The notes beneath the pieces were generated by a model. That model was given only the letters and a program-made list of their open reading frames with translations, had not been told where the DNA came from and ran no database searches. DNA of 64,000 nucleotides, from contig NC_081553.1 in assembly GCF_963082655.1 (NCBI RefSeq), positions 43,405,760-43,469,759 of the forward strand, given 5' to 3'. This stretch comes from Stomoxys calcitrans. Taxonomy: Eukaryota; Arthropoda; Insecta; Diptera; Muscidae. The position numbers and the translations under genes were made by a program. Position 1 is the stretch's first letter, and each line of letters starts with the position of its first letter. Positions 1 to 10,559 of this stretch are shown here, one piece after another.

Positions 1-130
1 TGAACCAAATACTAGGAAGTACAAATCATTGTTCAATAAACCGATCTGAACCATATACGACACGGATGTCGAAAAGCCTAAACAGATCAATATTTCGAGG
101 TGTTACAAATCGAATGACTAGACTATATTT
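1..130 (+). repeat. DINE-like element, fragment at window edge
   Basis: Positions 1-90 carry the P-proximal text of the DINE-like family (GACACGGATGTCGAAAAGCC), joined at about 88 to H-end text (ATTTCGAGGTGTTACAAA, then GAATGACTAGA). The whole internal minisatellite and the terminal hairpin are missing, so this is a deleted copy that may start before the window. Confidence 0.7.
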
Positions 131-136
131 GAACAC

Positions 137-1342
137 GTAAAAAGGCAGTTAGTTCGGTCGGGCCCAACTTTGGATACCCACCACCTCGGGTATATATGTA
201 AACTACCTTTCGTCAAAATCCGGTGAAAAATACATACCTTATGCCCCATAGCAGCTATATCGAAATATGTTCCGATTTGGACCAAATACTTATAAGAACA
301 AGTCATTGTTCAATTGTGTAAAAAAATATTGGTAGCTATATCTAAAAATAAACCGACCTGAACCATATACGACACCAATGTCGAAAAGCCTAACATAAGT
401 TACTGTGTCAAATTTCAGTGAAATCGGATTATAAATAAGCCTTTTATGGGACCAAGACTTTAAATCGAGATATCGGTCTATATGCCAGATATATCCAAAT
501 CTGGACCGATCGGAGAAATATTGAAGAGGAATGTCGAAGGGCCTAATACAACTCACTGTTCCAAATTTCGACGAAATCGGACAATAAATGCGCCTTTTAT
601 GGCCCTAACACCTTAAATCGAGATATCGGTCTATATGGCAGCTATATTCATATATGGACCGATTTGAGCCAAATTGAAGAATGAAATCGAAGGGCCTAAC
701 ACAACTCACTGTTCCAAATTTCGGCGAAATCGGGCAATAAATGCGCATTTTATTGCCCCAAAACCTTAAATCGAGAGATTGGTCTATATGGCAGCTATAT
801 CCAAATATGAACCGATCTGATTAAAGACGAATGTCGAAAGGCCCCACACAACTTACTGTCCCAAATTTTGGCGACATCGGACAATAAATGCGTCTTTTAT
901 AGGCCCAAAACCTTAAATCGAGAAATCGGTGTGTATGGCAGTTATATTGATATCTGGACCGATCTGGGCCAAATTGCAGAAGGATGTCGAAGGGCCTTAC
1001 ACAACTCACTGTCCCAAATTATGGCAAAATCAGACAATAAATGCGCCTTTTATGGGCCCAAAACCTCACATCGAAAGATCGCATATATATGGCAGCTATA
1101 TCCAAATCTAGACCGATATGGGCCAAAATGAAGAAATCGGATAATAAATGTGGCTTTTATGGGTCTAAGACCCTAAATCGTCGGATCGGTCTATATGGGG
1201 GCTATATCAAGATATAGTCCGATATAGGTCATCTTCGAACTTTACCTACTTATAGAGAAAAAAAAACCTGTGCAAAATTTCAGCTCAACATCTCTAATTT
1301 TAAAGACTGTAGCGTGACTTCAACCGACGGACGGACAGACGG
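137..1342 (+). mobile_element. DINE/Helentron-like element with 152-bp array, H end truncated
   Basis: The P end is at 137-169: GTAAAAAGGC then a degenerate palindrome AGTTCGGTCGGGCCCAACT. The subterminal repeat GGATACCCACCACCTCGG follows at about 172. From 380 to 1240 lie about six copies of the internal unit (TATATGGCAGCTATATCCAA ... CAAATTTCGGCGAAATCGG) at about 147-153 bp spacing. It ends inside the GACGGACGGACAGACGG microsatellite near 1342, and the usual H-end hairpin is absent. The truncation lies about 55 bp from the poly(A) signal of the neighbouring ADH-like gene. Confidence 0.85.
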
Positions 1343-1397
1343 CCATATTGTAATGTCAAAAAGAAGTTCAAGTCTTTTCTATAGAGTAAATACCAAC

Positions 1398-1403
1398 TTT
1401 ATT
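1398..1403 (-). promoter_or_regulatory. poly(A) signal AATAAA of the ADH-like gene
   Basis: A canonical AATAAA on the minus strand starts 30 nt after the TAA stop codon (1435-1433). This implies a very short 3' UTR, ending before the neighbouring repeat element at about 1342. Confidence 0.7.
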
Positions 1404-1432
1404 TCTTGAAATCCAATTGTTAAAAAAATCAC

Positions 1433-2327
1433 TTAAGCCTCCCAGAAAGTCTTGAAATCCACTTTGGTAAGGTTACATCTATCGGTAATCCAGTGGGAAC
1501 CATTTTCAGCTTTTTCTATGACTTGTACCAAATGCTCTCCCGCTATAGCGGCCGGTTGAAAAGGCAAAGAGAATACTTCATCAGTCAGGGGCTTAGAATA
1601 TTCAAATGTATCACTAATTTTTGGAGCGGTAGTCATAGCAGTTGAAGTAAAGCCGGGACATAAGCCCACCACTGCCACACCAGTGCGATTATAGTAAAAA
1701 GGATCCTGGAAAATATGAAAAGCCTTGGTAAGGGGATGACATAAAGCTGGAAATTTCATCTATATACCGATAAAGAACGTGTAAATCCTACAACTCCAAA
1801 CTTAGAAGCACTGTAAACACAAATACAACCACAAGGTTCGAGCCCCAATACTGAGGCAATATTTAAAACCACACCACCACGACCCTTTTGTTCCTTGTCC
1901 ATATAGGGCAAAGCCTCCAAGGTGGTGTTGATTAGACCAATCAAATTAACATTGATGGTCAGTTCCACATTACGATCAGCAATGACACCGGCTCCATTAA
2001 CCAAAACATCAATAAACTGGAATAAATTCACTGCCTCGGCCAGGGCTTCTTTAATGGACGCCTTGTTGGTGACATCACATTTAATGAAGCACACCTTAGT
2101 GGCTTTGTCGATGGCTTGTATTGATTGGATATTTTCTGGATTTTCAGCCAGATCCAATACAGCTAAATTCTAAACATGAAAAAAGGTAGTTTGATGAATA
2201 TTTGAACTGTTTTTCAGAATTAAAAAAAAAAACCCACCGCCAAATTCTTTTCCATTAACTGTTTGCAGGCCTCAAAGCCAATACCACCCAGGCCAACGTA
2301 AACCACATTTTTGCCACTTAAATCCAT
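1433..2327 (-). CDS. Insect short-chain alcohol dehydrogenase (ADH / Fat body protein 2-like), 3 exons
   Basis: The exons on the minus strand are 2327-2238, 2169-1768 and 1705-1433. The introns are 2237-2170 (68 bp) and 1767-1706 (62 bp), both GT-AG and both phase 0. Joined, they give 254 codons plus TAA, the usual length of insect ADHs. Visible landmarks are the glycine-rich nucleotide-binding loop VGLGGIG (residues 11-17), Asp36 at the end of beta-2 (typical of NAD preference), NGAG at 88-91, and the catalytic triad Ser136, Tyr149 and Lys153 (YSASK). The run after the second splice, [12 protein letters not shown], resembles the Fbp2 branch more than classical Adh. The ATG has a good context (AAAA before ATGG). 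Expected role: cytosolic NAD-dependent oxidoreductase of the SDR superfamily; the substrate cannot be read from the sequence, and Fbp2-type relatives are not proven ethanol dehydrogenases. No stop, frameshift or missing catalytic residue is seen, so it is probably functional. A photoreceptor-dehydrogenase-like or Sarcophaga 25-kDa-protein-like paralogue is the main alternative. Confidence 0.9.
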
Positions 2328-2424
2328 TTTTAAGTGTTATATTCACTTGAGAGTTTGTAGTGAATGGAAATTTTAAAATTTTATGATGGCCAGTCTTTAA
2401 ACACTCAACAGGAAATTTAGACTT

Positions 2425-2456
2425 AACTGTTGGATAAAAAAATTAGCGCTTTTATA
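2425..2456 (-). promoter_or_regulatory. Core promoter (TATA box and initiator) of the ADH-like gene
   Basis: On the minus strand TATAAAAG reads from 2456 to 2449, and an initiator-like ACAGTT starts at 2430. The candidate +1 A at 2428 is 28 nt from the first T of the TATA box, a normal spacing. The implied 5' UTR is about 101 nt. A DINE-like element begins at 2480-2482, only about 25 bp upstream of the TATA box. Confidence 0.6.
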
Positions 2457-3085
2457 GCTTCTGCTACATTTTACAATTTTTTATACACACCACTATAGAT
2501 TATTTATTTTCATTTAGTCATTCCGTTTGCAACATATCGGAATATACATTTCCGATCCTAGAAAGTATGTAAACTTTACGGATTGTTGTAAAATTCGGAG
2601 ACGATTTCTGTGTGTCAGACTGTCTGTTCGTCTGTCCGTCCGTCCATCCATGCATCCAGTTGTAATCACGCTACAGCCTCTAAAAATTGAGATATTGAGC
2701 TGAAATTTGATGCAGATGTGTATTTCTTCCATACGCAGGTGAAGTTCTTGAATTGGCCAAATCGGACTATATTTGAATCTAGCTGCCATATATGATCTGA
2801 TCTGACGATTTTAACCCATAGCCCGCACAATTATTGTCCGATTACTGAAATTTGGCCCCTAGTGTAACTACTAGGGGCCCCGATATCCGTCTAAAATATG
2901 ATGTATATATGTTTACATGTAGCTGTCATATAGACCGATATACCGGTTTAGGGTCTTAAGCCCATAATAAACGGATTTCTTACCCGATTTCGCTGAAATT
3001 TGGAACATTGAGTTGTATTCAAACTTCCGACATCAGTCCCGAATATAGACCAGATTGTAGTATATTTAGATATAGCTGTTCCATA

Positions 3086-3399
3086 AACCACCGTAGCGCA
3101 GAGGTTAGCATGTCCGCTTATGACGCTAAACGCCTAGGTTCGAATTCTGGCGAGACCATCAGTAAAAATTTTCAGCGGTGGTTTACCCCCCTCCTAATGC
3201 TGGCAACATTAGTGAGGTACTATGCCATGTAAAACTTCTCTCCAAAGAGGTGTCGCACTGCGGCACGCCGTTCTGACTCGGCTCTAAAAAGGAGGCCCCT
3301 TATCATTGAGCTTAGACTTGAATCGAACTGCACTCATTGATATGTGAGAAGTTTTCGCCTGTTCCTTAGTGGAATGTTCATGGGCAAAATTTGCATTTA
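3086..3399 (+). mobile_element. tRNA-derived SINE, near full length, with target duplication
   Basis: The head carries a pol III A box (TAGCGCAGAGG) and B box (GGTTCGAATTC), the layout of a tRNA-derived SINE. The body has the family hallmarks TTTTCAGCGGTGG, CCAAAGAGGTGTCGCACTGC and AAAAGGAGGCCCCTTATCAT, and ends in GGGCAAAATTTGCATTT. It is flanked by a 9-bp direct repeat with one mismatch, TGTTCCATA at 3077-3085 and TGCTCCATA at 3400-3408. These match the uninterrupted DINE sequence, which proves insertion into that element. Confidence 0.85.
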
Positions 3400-3860
3400 T
3401 GCTCCATAGACCGATCTTCGGCTTTAGAGTCTAAAGACCATAAAACCATTTCGCTGACATTTGAAATAGTGAGCCAATTTAAGACTCCTGACATGCGACC
3501 CAAATAAGGTTCAGATCGGGTCATGTTTATATATAGCTGCCATATAGACCGATCTGCCGATTTAGGGTCTTAAGCCCATAAACGCCGCATTTATTATCCC
3601 ATTTGGTTGAAATTTAGAACAGTGAGTTGGACTAGGCCTGCCGTTGTTTGTGCCAGAGATGCTCTATAGCAGACCATATTTCGATATAGTATATATAAAG
3701 CTATATAGACCGATCTGCCGATTAAGGGTATGAAGCAGATAAAATGCGCGTTTATTACCCGATTTCATTGAAATTTAGAATTGTTGCTGCTTGTATAAAA
3801 CTTTTCGACAACTGAAACATGGTTAAAATCGGCCCAGATTAGGACATTAATATGGATGTA

Positions 3861-4098
3861 TTGTGTTGCCCAAAAAGTAATTGCGGATTTGTCATATAGT
3901 CGGCGTTGACAAATTTTTTCAACGGCTTGTGACTCTGTAATTGCACTCTTTCTTCTGCCAGTTATCAGCTGTTAATTTTAGCTTGCTTTAGAAAAAAAGT
4001 GTAAAAAAAGTATATTTGATTAAAGTTCATTCTAAGTTTTATTAAAAATGCATTTACTTTCTTTTAAAAAATCCGCAATTACTTTTTGGGCAACCCAT
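3861..4098 (+). mobile_element. Mariner-type MITE, 238 bp
   Basis: It is flanked by TA. The ends are TTGTGTTGCCCAAAAAGTAA and its inverted partner finishing GGGCAACCCAT; inverted identity runs about 30 bp (through AATTGCGGATTT). There is no coding capacity. The interior (GACTCTGTAATTG, CAGTTATCAGCTG, ATTTGATTAAAGTTCATT) is shared by nine other copies in the window. The AAAAGTAATTGCGG core is the terminus known from cecropia-type mariners such as Hsmar1. Confidence 0.88.
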
Positions 4099-4434
4099 TA
4101 GTAGAATTATAATACAATAGGATGATAAACATTCATGGTGGTGGGTAACAAAAGTTCGGCACGGCTGAACTTAATGCGGTTTTACTTGTTATAGATTTTT
4201 TTAATGCCCCATGCATCTCACGTTAAAAGGCTTCCTTAGCCAATATGGAATAAATATTTTTTGTTATCAATGATCGGTTTACGTTTGGATGACAGTGACG
4301 TTAACAAGAAGTACAGTAGAACAAAGATAAAAGGAATAGATGATAGGCATCATGCATGGTAGAAGGTGACAATATTTTCATATCATTTCATTTGAGGTTC
4401 ACACCTAACCCAAAGAGCTTCCGATTGCTATGAT

Positions 4435-4548
4435 ATTAGCGCGCTCGAATTACCAGTGTGGAAGGCGTGGGTTCGATACCCACAAGAGGTTTTGGTCTAT
4501 AACTACTGCGGCATCACAATGGATTTCAAATTGTCACCATAACATATA
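4435..4548 (+). mobile_element. Second tRNA-like SINE family, partial copy
   Basis: TTAGCGCGCTCGAATTACC is followed by a B box in a short stem (GTGGGTTCGATACCCAC, about 4468-4484) and a tail CTACTGCGGCATCACAATGG. The same tail occurs at 42280-42305 and 56840-56865. It ends directly against the hairpin of the next DINE-like element. Confidence 0.55.
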
Positions 4549-4552
4549 GATT

Positions 4553-5518
4553 TTTATGCCCACCACCGAAGGATGGGGGTATATTCATTTTATCATTGCG
4601 TTTGCAAGACATCGAAATATCCATTTCCGATCCTATAAAGTATATATATTCTTGATCAGCGTAAAAATCTAAGACGATCTAAACATGTCCGTCCGTCTGT
4701 CTGTTGAAATCACGCTACAGTCTTCAAAAATAGAGATATTGAACTGAAATTTTGCACAGAGTCGTTTTTTGTCCATAGGCAGGTTAAGTTCGCAGATGGG
4801 CCATATCGGACAATATCTTGATATAGCCCCTTTATAGACCGATCCGCCGATTTAGGGTCTTAGGCCCATAAAAGCCACATTTATTATTCGATCTTGCTGA
4901 AATTTGGGACAAAGAGTTGTGTTGGGCCCTTCGACATCCTTCATCAATTTGGCCCAGATCGGTCCAGAATTGGATATAGCTGCCATATAGACCGATCCTC
5001 CGATTTAGGGTCTTAGGCCCATAAAAGCCACATTTATTATTCGATCTTGCTGAAATTTGAGACAGTGAGTTGTGTTAGGGCCTTCGACATCCTTCAGCAA
5101 TTTGGCCCAGATCGGTCCAGATTTGGATATAGCTGCCATATAGACCTATCCTCCGATTTAGGGTCTTAGGCCCATAAAAGCCCTATTTATTATCTGATAT
5201 TGCTGAAATTTGGGACAGTGAGTTGTGTTAGGCCCTTCGACATCCTTCAGCAATTTGGCCCAGATCGGTCCAGATTTGGATATAGCTGCCATAGTGACTT
5301 ATGTAGGGCTTTTCAACGTCCGTGTCGTACATGGTTTAGATCGGTTAATTTTTAGATATAGCTACTGTACTTATTGGTATTTGGTCCAAATCGGAACATA
5401 TTTCGATATAACTGCTATGGGAAATGAGGTATGCAATTTTTACCGGATTTTGATGAAAGGTGGTTTACATGTATACCCAAGGTGGTGGGTATCCAAAGTT
5501 CGACCCGGCCGAACTTAG
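4553..5518 (-). mobile_element. DINE/Helentron-like element, both ends present
   Basis: The H end is TATGCCCACCACCGAAGG plus ATGGGGGTATA at 4555. The conserved core follows (CCTATAAAGTATATATATTC, TTGATCAGC, GTCCGTCCGTCTGTCTG). There are three well-aligned internal units at 4820-5290, each with TTCGACATCCTTCA and AATTTGGCCCAGATCGG. The P end is GGTGGTGGGTATCC and the palindrome AGTTCGACCCGGCCGAACT, ending near 5518. Confidence 0.88.
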
Positions 5519-5669
5519 AACAGACGGACGGACAGACGGATATACACACGGACATCGTTAAATTGTCTTAGAATTTTACGATGATCCGAAACATATATAT
5601 TTTGTAGGGCCGGAAATTGATATTTCGATGACGAAATTAGTATACCCCCATCCTATGGTGGAAGCTATA
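5519..5669 (+). repeat. H-end fragment of a second DINE-like element fused at its microsatellite
   Basis: It begins exactly at a CAGACGGACGGACAGACGG tract, immediately after the preceding P end. It then has TGATCCGAAACATATATAT, GACGAAATTAGTATACCCCC and the hairpin ATCCTATGGTGGAAGCTATA. Everything left of the microsatellite is missing. Confidence 0.75.
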
Positions 5670-6283
5670 AAAACACCCAGTGGTACTTTTTGGAAACATC
5701 AAAGGCATACACATACCACAATTCGCTGAAATTTTGAACAGTTAAAGTGAAGACTTCAACAAGGGTGTATTTATTCCAGGTTCCACTGTAAAGAAAGTAG
5801 CTATTAGCAAACAATTTACATTCTTATCATGGCACTCATTACAATATCAATTAAAAAAAAGCAAAAAAAAAACAATTATTGAACAAAAAATGTATTCATA
5901 TTCCCCATGTTTATCAATTCCACATAATTTGCTTTAAACATTGTTTAAAGTAACGTCTCTATATGGATAATCACGTGAATTGTTTCGCTTTGTGCAATGA
6001 CTACTAAATAAAATCGATTTAATTGTCTGGGCAAAAATAACAGCCACCATGTATGGGTTTAAATCAATAAATTCTTTATATATGATATTGGATAAAAACA
6101 ACACAAAAGTTATATAATGTGAAAAAACCATAATTTTGGTAATACAAAAGACTTCATTGTGGATATTGAGCTGAAATTTGGCACAGACGCATATTCCTTC
6201 CATACGCAAATGACCGGACAAACTCGGAACATATTTCAATATAGCTGGGCAATTCGTCTAATAAATGCGCCACGTGTAGGCTA
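5670..6283. other. AT-rich spacer with a short DINE fragment
   Basis: No exon or RNA gene is seen. Positions 6160-6240 carry a DINE core scrap (GATATTGAGCTGAAATTTGG, TCCATACGCA). The rest looks single-copy. Confidence 0.5.
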
Positions 6284-7391
6284 ACAAGTAAAAAGACGTT
6301 AAGTTCGGCCGGGCCAAATTTTGGATAGCCACCACCTCGGGTATATATGTAAACCATCTTTCAACCTTTCATCAAAATCCATTTAAAACTGCATACCTTA
6401 TGTCCCATAGCAGTTATATCGAAATACGATCCGATTTGGATCAAACACTAATAAGTACAAGTCATTTTTCAGTTATATATTACAAAATATTGGTCCTTTT
6501 AGTACATATATCTAAAAATAAACCGATTTGAACCATATACAACATGGATGTCGAAAAGCCTAACATAAGCCAATGTGTCAAATTTAAGTTAAATCGGATT
6601 ATAAATGCGCCTTTTTTGTGGCCAAGACTTTAAATCGAGATATCGGTCTATATGGAAACTATATATGTAAATCTTGATCGATCTAGATCAAATTGCAGAA
6701 ATATGTGGAGGGGCTTAACTTAAATCTCTGTCCCAAATTTCGGCATCATCGGATAATAAATGCTCCTTTTATAGTCCCAAAATATTAAATCGGAGGTTCG
6801 GTCTATATGACAGCTATACCCAAATCTAGACCTATCCGACCCAAATTGACGAAGATTGTCGAAGGGACAAACACAACTCACTGTCCCAAATTTCAGCACA
6901 ATCGGATAAAAAATATGGATTTTGTGGGCCTTTAACCCTAAATCAGAGGATCGGTCTATATGGCAGCTATATCCAAATCTGGATCGATCTGAGCCAAATT
7001 GATGAAGGATATGTAGGGGTCTAACACAACTCACTATCTCAAATTCCAGAAAAATCGGAAAATAAATGTGGCGTTTATGGACCTAAGACCCTAAATCGGA
7101 GGATCGGTCGATATGGGGGCTATATCAAGATATATTCCGATAAGGCCCATTTTCGAACATAACCTGCTTATGGACAAAAAAAGCATCTGTGCAAAGTTTC
7201 AGCTCAATATCTCTATTTTTGAAGACTGTAGAGCGATTTCAACAGACAGACGGACGGACATGTCTAGATCGTCTTAGATTTTTACGCTGATCAAGGATAT
7301 ATATGCTTTATAGGTTCGGAAATGGATATTTCGATTTGTTGCAAACGGAATGACAAAATGAATATATGCCCATCCTTCGGTGGTGGGTATG
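6284..7391 (+). mobile_element. DINE/Helentron-like element, complete (1.1 kb)
   Basis: The P end is ACAAGTAAAAAGACG followed by GTTCGGCCGGGCCAAAT, then the subterminal CCACCACCTCGG. About four internal units lie at 6600-7140, then the core in reverse (GAAGACTGTAG, GACAGACGGACGGACATG, CTTTATAGGTTCGG). The H end is GCCCATCCTTCGGTGGTGGGTAT. The two subterminal blocks are reverse complements (CCACCACCTCGG and CTTCGGTGGTGG). Confidence 0.88.
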
Positions 7392-7640
7392 AAAACCCTA
7401 TACCGGTAGATAAGTCTATATAGCAGCTATGTTTGTATATAGTGCGATAGGGATTATACTTGACAAGAATATCGAGGGTGTCAGCGATTTTAGGAAATAT
7501 ATATGAGCCACTTGTGGACTAAATACCCTACACCTGGAGATCGGTATATATGGCAGCTACATCTATATAGAGTGCGACTGCAATCATATTTGGCAAGAAT
7601 GTCAAGGAGGTTCTACCAAATATTGTTGAAAGAGTGGCCA
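7392..7640 (+). repeat. Degenerate copies of the DINE internal unit
   Basis: TCTATATAGCAGCTATGTTTG and TATATGGCAGCTACATCTAT recur about 125 bp apart with weak similarity between. This is an old, decayed tail next to the complete element. 7641-7850 holds nothing I recognise. Confidence 0.5.
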
Positions 7641-7850
7641 TAAAGATGAGTGGCGCACGCTACAAAAAAAAATGCTTTGCGAGGTTAGTGTATACTTTGA
7701 TGAATTCAAGCGAATTTTGCGTAGTTAACCTAAAAAATTATATTCTATGATTAAAAGATGAACAAACGACAGTTTCAAATTTGTGTCTAAACAAGCCAAA
7801 ACTTTCAAAATTTTTTCTCAAATTCGTTTTCTAATCTCAAATACCTTTTA

Positions 7851-8775
7851 AAGGGTGATTTTATAGGTATTATCTTTTCGGCAACACTGGTTTAAAGAGC
7901 TCACGCACGTTTCGCATTTTGTTTCACTATCAAACATCGTCAGATTGGTGTATAATCTAACCATGAATCGTCCCAAAAACGAACAACACTTGCAAATTAT
8001 TGAATTTTATTATCAAAATGCGTGCTCTGTTATGAAAGTTCATCGCGCGCCTCTTCCATTTTATGACAAAGTTCATTTTTGAATCAATGGGTACGTAAAT
8101 AGGCAGAATTGTCCATTTTTGAGTGAAGTTCAGCCAGAAGCATTGCAAGAGCTACAATGCATCCAGAAATAGTCACAGTTAGGTGCGGTTCATGGGCTGG
8201 TGGCATCATTGCACCGTACTTCTTCAAAGATAATGTGAATCGGAACGTAACTGTGAATGGTGAGCGCTATCGTGAGATGATATCCAACTTTTTTTTGCCC
8301 AAAACGCAAGAGCTTGACTTGCATGACATGTGGTTTCAACATGACGGTGCCGCATGCCATATAGCACGCGTTACAATGGACTTATTGAGAGGCGAGTACG
8401 GCGAACATTTTATTTCACGTTCGGGACCGGTCAATTGCCCCCCTAGATTTAACGCCCTCGGACTATTTGGGGCTATGTTAAAACTCATGTCTATACAGAC
8501 AAGTCAACTTCAATTGATGCATTGGGTGACAACATTGAAGCATTTATTCGTGAGATTCCAGCCGATATTTTGAAGAGAGTATGCCAAAATTGGACTAAGC
8601 GGATATGCCAAACTTGATGCGCAGTTACGGTCAACATTTGCATGAAATAATCCTCAAAGATATAATTAATATGGGCCGTAATATCAATTCAAATAAAGAT
8701 TTCATGCATTTTCTGAATTTTATGTGTTTTTTTTTTTTTGAAAAACTTTCCTATAGCTCTTAAAAAATCACCCTT
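7851..8775 (+). mobile_element. IS630/Tc1/mariner-superfamily transposon, internally deleted copy
   Basis: It is flanked by TA (7849-7850 and 8776-8777). The ends are AAGGGTGATTTTATAGG on the left and, in inverted orientation, AAGGGTGATTTTTTAAGAG on the right. Inside are remnants of one transposase gene. The same family occurs at 30786, 31488 and 35098. Confidence 0.8.
7963..8660 (+). pseudogene. Transposase relic (DDE, Tc1/mariner superfamily)
   Basis: The start MNRPKNEQHLQIIEFYYQN at 7963 is the N-terminal DNA-binding region. After about 25 codons the sequence jumps, by deletion of the rest of that domain, to DKVHF*INGYVNRQNC around the first catalytic Asp, with a stop in place of the usual Trp. 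A frame opens again at 8157 (138 codons), holding WAGGIIAPYFFKD and the second catalytic motif WFQHDGAACH (Asp63 of that frame). Near 8445 a small deletion shifts the frame just where the third acidic residue (DLTPLDYFLWG in relatives) should be. With a deleted DNA-binding domain, stops and a lost third acid it cannot be active. Confidence 0.8.
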
Positions 8776-8933
8776 TATATGTAACCCGGCAACCCGAACA
8801 GGCGAAATTTTAACTGTTCAGCCATCTCGTTGAGAGATTTGCGACATTTGCCCTCAGGCAGTTTTTGATTTCAGAAATATGTTCCACAGAGATTTAATGG
8901 TTTCCTGGCTGTCTGATGTCTTTTGACATTATA

Positions 8934-9166
8934 TTAGGTTGCCCAAAAAGTAATTACGGATTTTTTAAAAGAAAGTAAATGCATTTTTAATAAAACTTAG
9001 AATGAACTTTAATCAAATATACTTTTTTACACTTTTTTTCTGAAGCAAGCTAAAAGTAACAGCTGATAACTGACAGAAGAAAGAATGCAATTACAGAGTC
9101 ACAAGCTGTGAAAAAATTTGTCAACGCCGACTATATGAAAAATCCGCAATTACTTGGGCAACCCAG
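8934..9166 (-). mobile_element. Mariner-type MITE, 233 bp
   Basis: TA-flanked (8932-8933, 9167-9168). The ends are TTAGGTTGCCCAAAAAGTAA and TACTTGGGCAACCCAG; four bases (TTTT) are missing from the right repeat. The interior matches the other copies in reverse. Confidence 0.87.
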
Positions 9167-9170
9167 TATC

Positions 9171-9960
9171 TTAGCCATGCCACCACTTCTTTACTTGCAA
9201 GGTTCTCCGCTTGATACACACTTCAGTGGTCGGGTAACCTTCTCGATATAAACAGTCCAAGTCGTCTAGTTTGAAACCATCCGTATAGAAGTCTATTAAA
9301 CTTCTATGACAAGGGATATCGTAATTCCAATTGGTTCCATCAGAAATAGTGGTAAAGTACTTTTTATCAAAAAGCGGCTCAGGTAGGGTGTACTTCACAC
9401 TGCCTGAAACATCGGACATTGTATCAAGGATAATACAGTGTTCGTAGCCGCCACATCGCAGCAATTTGCCTAGCCATAATCTTCAGAGGCATATGGTGTA
9501 GCATTAAATTCAGTGCATCAGATGGTGTCGTGCTCAGTGCAGCTGCGATCTACAAACAAGCAATCCCATGGCAGCCGGATGGTCCCGATGGAATCCTTAA
9601 TCGGCAAGGATCCGGCTGAGTATTGAACAGTAGGTGAAGTTTTGAAGAGCCGTACACCAGACCACCACACCATATAGTATCAAAAGTCTGACAACTGCAG
9701 TGTTTTCAGCCAGGGCATGACACCCGATTTGAACCCCAAACGTTTGTCAATTGCTCTCTTGCAGGTTTATAAGACAAGAGTTGCCCTTTCTAAAATGTTT
9801 GATTTAAAGTCCAGCAAAACACCCAGGTATGTTGCGCTTTCCATAAATGCAATTTTCAAGGAGACAGGTGCCACTGTAGGTAGTTAAATTCCCTGCTGAG
9901 AAAAACTACTTCCGACTTAGACGGATTTACACTTCGACCACTCTCGGTTGTTGTTTTTTT
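9171..9960 (-). pseudogene. Non-LTR retrotransposon pol relic (late RT to RNase H)
   Basis: The minus strand encodes broken pieces of a LINE polyprotein C-terminus. At 9464-9171 there is one uninterrupted 97-codon stretch with SDVSGSVKYTLPEPLFDKK and the RNase H start IDFYTDGFKLDD (usual motif YTDGSK), ending KKWW. Upstream (9480-9900) are shifted frames with VVRLLILYGVVVW and LQKFTYCSILSR-like text that match the palm/thumb-to-RNase H linker of such elements. Several stops and frame changes make it a fossil. Clade cannot be fixed; an R1/I-type lineage with RNase H is likely. Confidence 0.65.
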
Positions 9961-10440
9961 TTTTTTTGTTACCACACTTGCACGTGGGGATGGCGATCCT
10001 TGTCAAGCTCTTATGAGCAAGCTCGTTCCGGTCGATATGACCGACCGCCGCGGGAAAATTATAGTCATTGGTTATTTAAAGGCACCAGTAACCCGCCTTG
10101 CCATATCGAGCATCATAGACACTCAGTATTTCAGCAAAAGCCGATGCCGCCCGGCCTCTAAATGAGACTCTCCTCTCAATAACACTGATTGTCCGCGGCT
10201 GCAGATGCAGCCACTCCGTATGGTAGCTCCCAGCTGAGTGTTTCGCAATAACGAAGTACACCGCACATTGGATTGGAGGTCAAAGTTCCAGCCTGTGTGG
10301 TGCTCATAATTATCCCTTGCCGGGACCACTCTCGGCAGCCTACTTCGCTGTCGTATGTAGAGTGTACGTGCGGCATTCTGAAGTAAAATACTTTTTCACG
10401 TATGGCAACACAGAATGAGAAAAAAATCAAAAAAAAAAAA
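9961..10440. other. Unidentified GC-richer segment, probably element-derived
   Basis: It has a poly(T) tract at about 9953-9968 and higher GC than its surroundings (GGTCGATATGACCGACCGCCG, GTCCGCGGCTGCAGATGCAG). CTGCAGATGCAGCCAC recurs near 21090, which suggests a dispersed element. The frames here overlap each other in all phases and are not convincing genes. Confidence 0.35.
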
Positions 10441-10559
10441 CTAGTAGAAAATATGCCATATGAGAACGGGTAGAGATATATCTTTGAAAGTTTAAATGGC
10501 TAGAGCTGAGGTAAACGAGGTCGTGTGCAAAATTTCAATGCTTTAGGTTGTCCGGGCGT

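Larger units (their letters stand above)
2480..4190 (-). mobile_element. DINE/Helentron-like element carrying a nested SINE and a nested MITE
   Basis: The H end is at 2482 (TATACACACCACTATAG, decayed hairpin), followed by TTTAGTCATTCCGTTTGCAA and the TCTGTCCGTCCGTCCATCC microsatellite. Internal-unit copies cover 2750-3085 and 3400-3850. The P end is at 4140-4190: GGTGGTGGGTAAC, palindrome GTTCGGCACGGCTGAAC, then TTTTACTTGTT. The SINE (3086-3399) and the MITE (3861-4098) both interrupt it and are therefore younger. Confidence 0.85.

Noticed and set aside
1756..2157. Separate single-exon genes for the two ADH frames
   Set aside because: The stop codons at 1756 and the Met at 1759 lie in the second intron; GT at 1767-1766 and AG at 1707-1706 restore the expected SDR reading frame.
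8157..8573. 138-codon frame as a functional transposase gene
   Set aside because: It lacks the DNA-binding domain, the first catalytic Asp is behind a stop, and the third acidic region is frameshifted.
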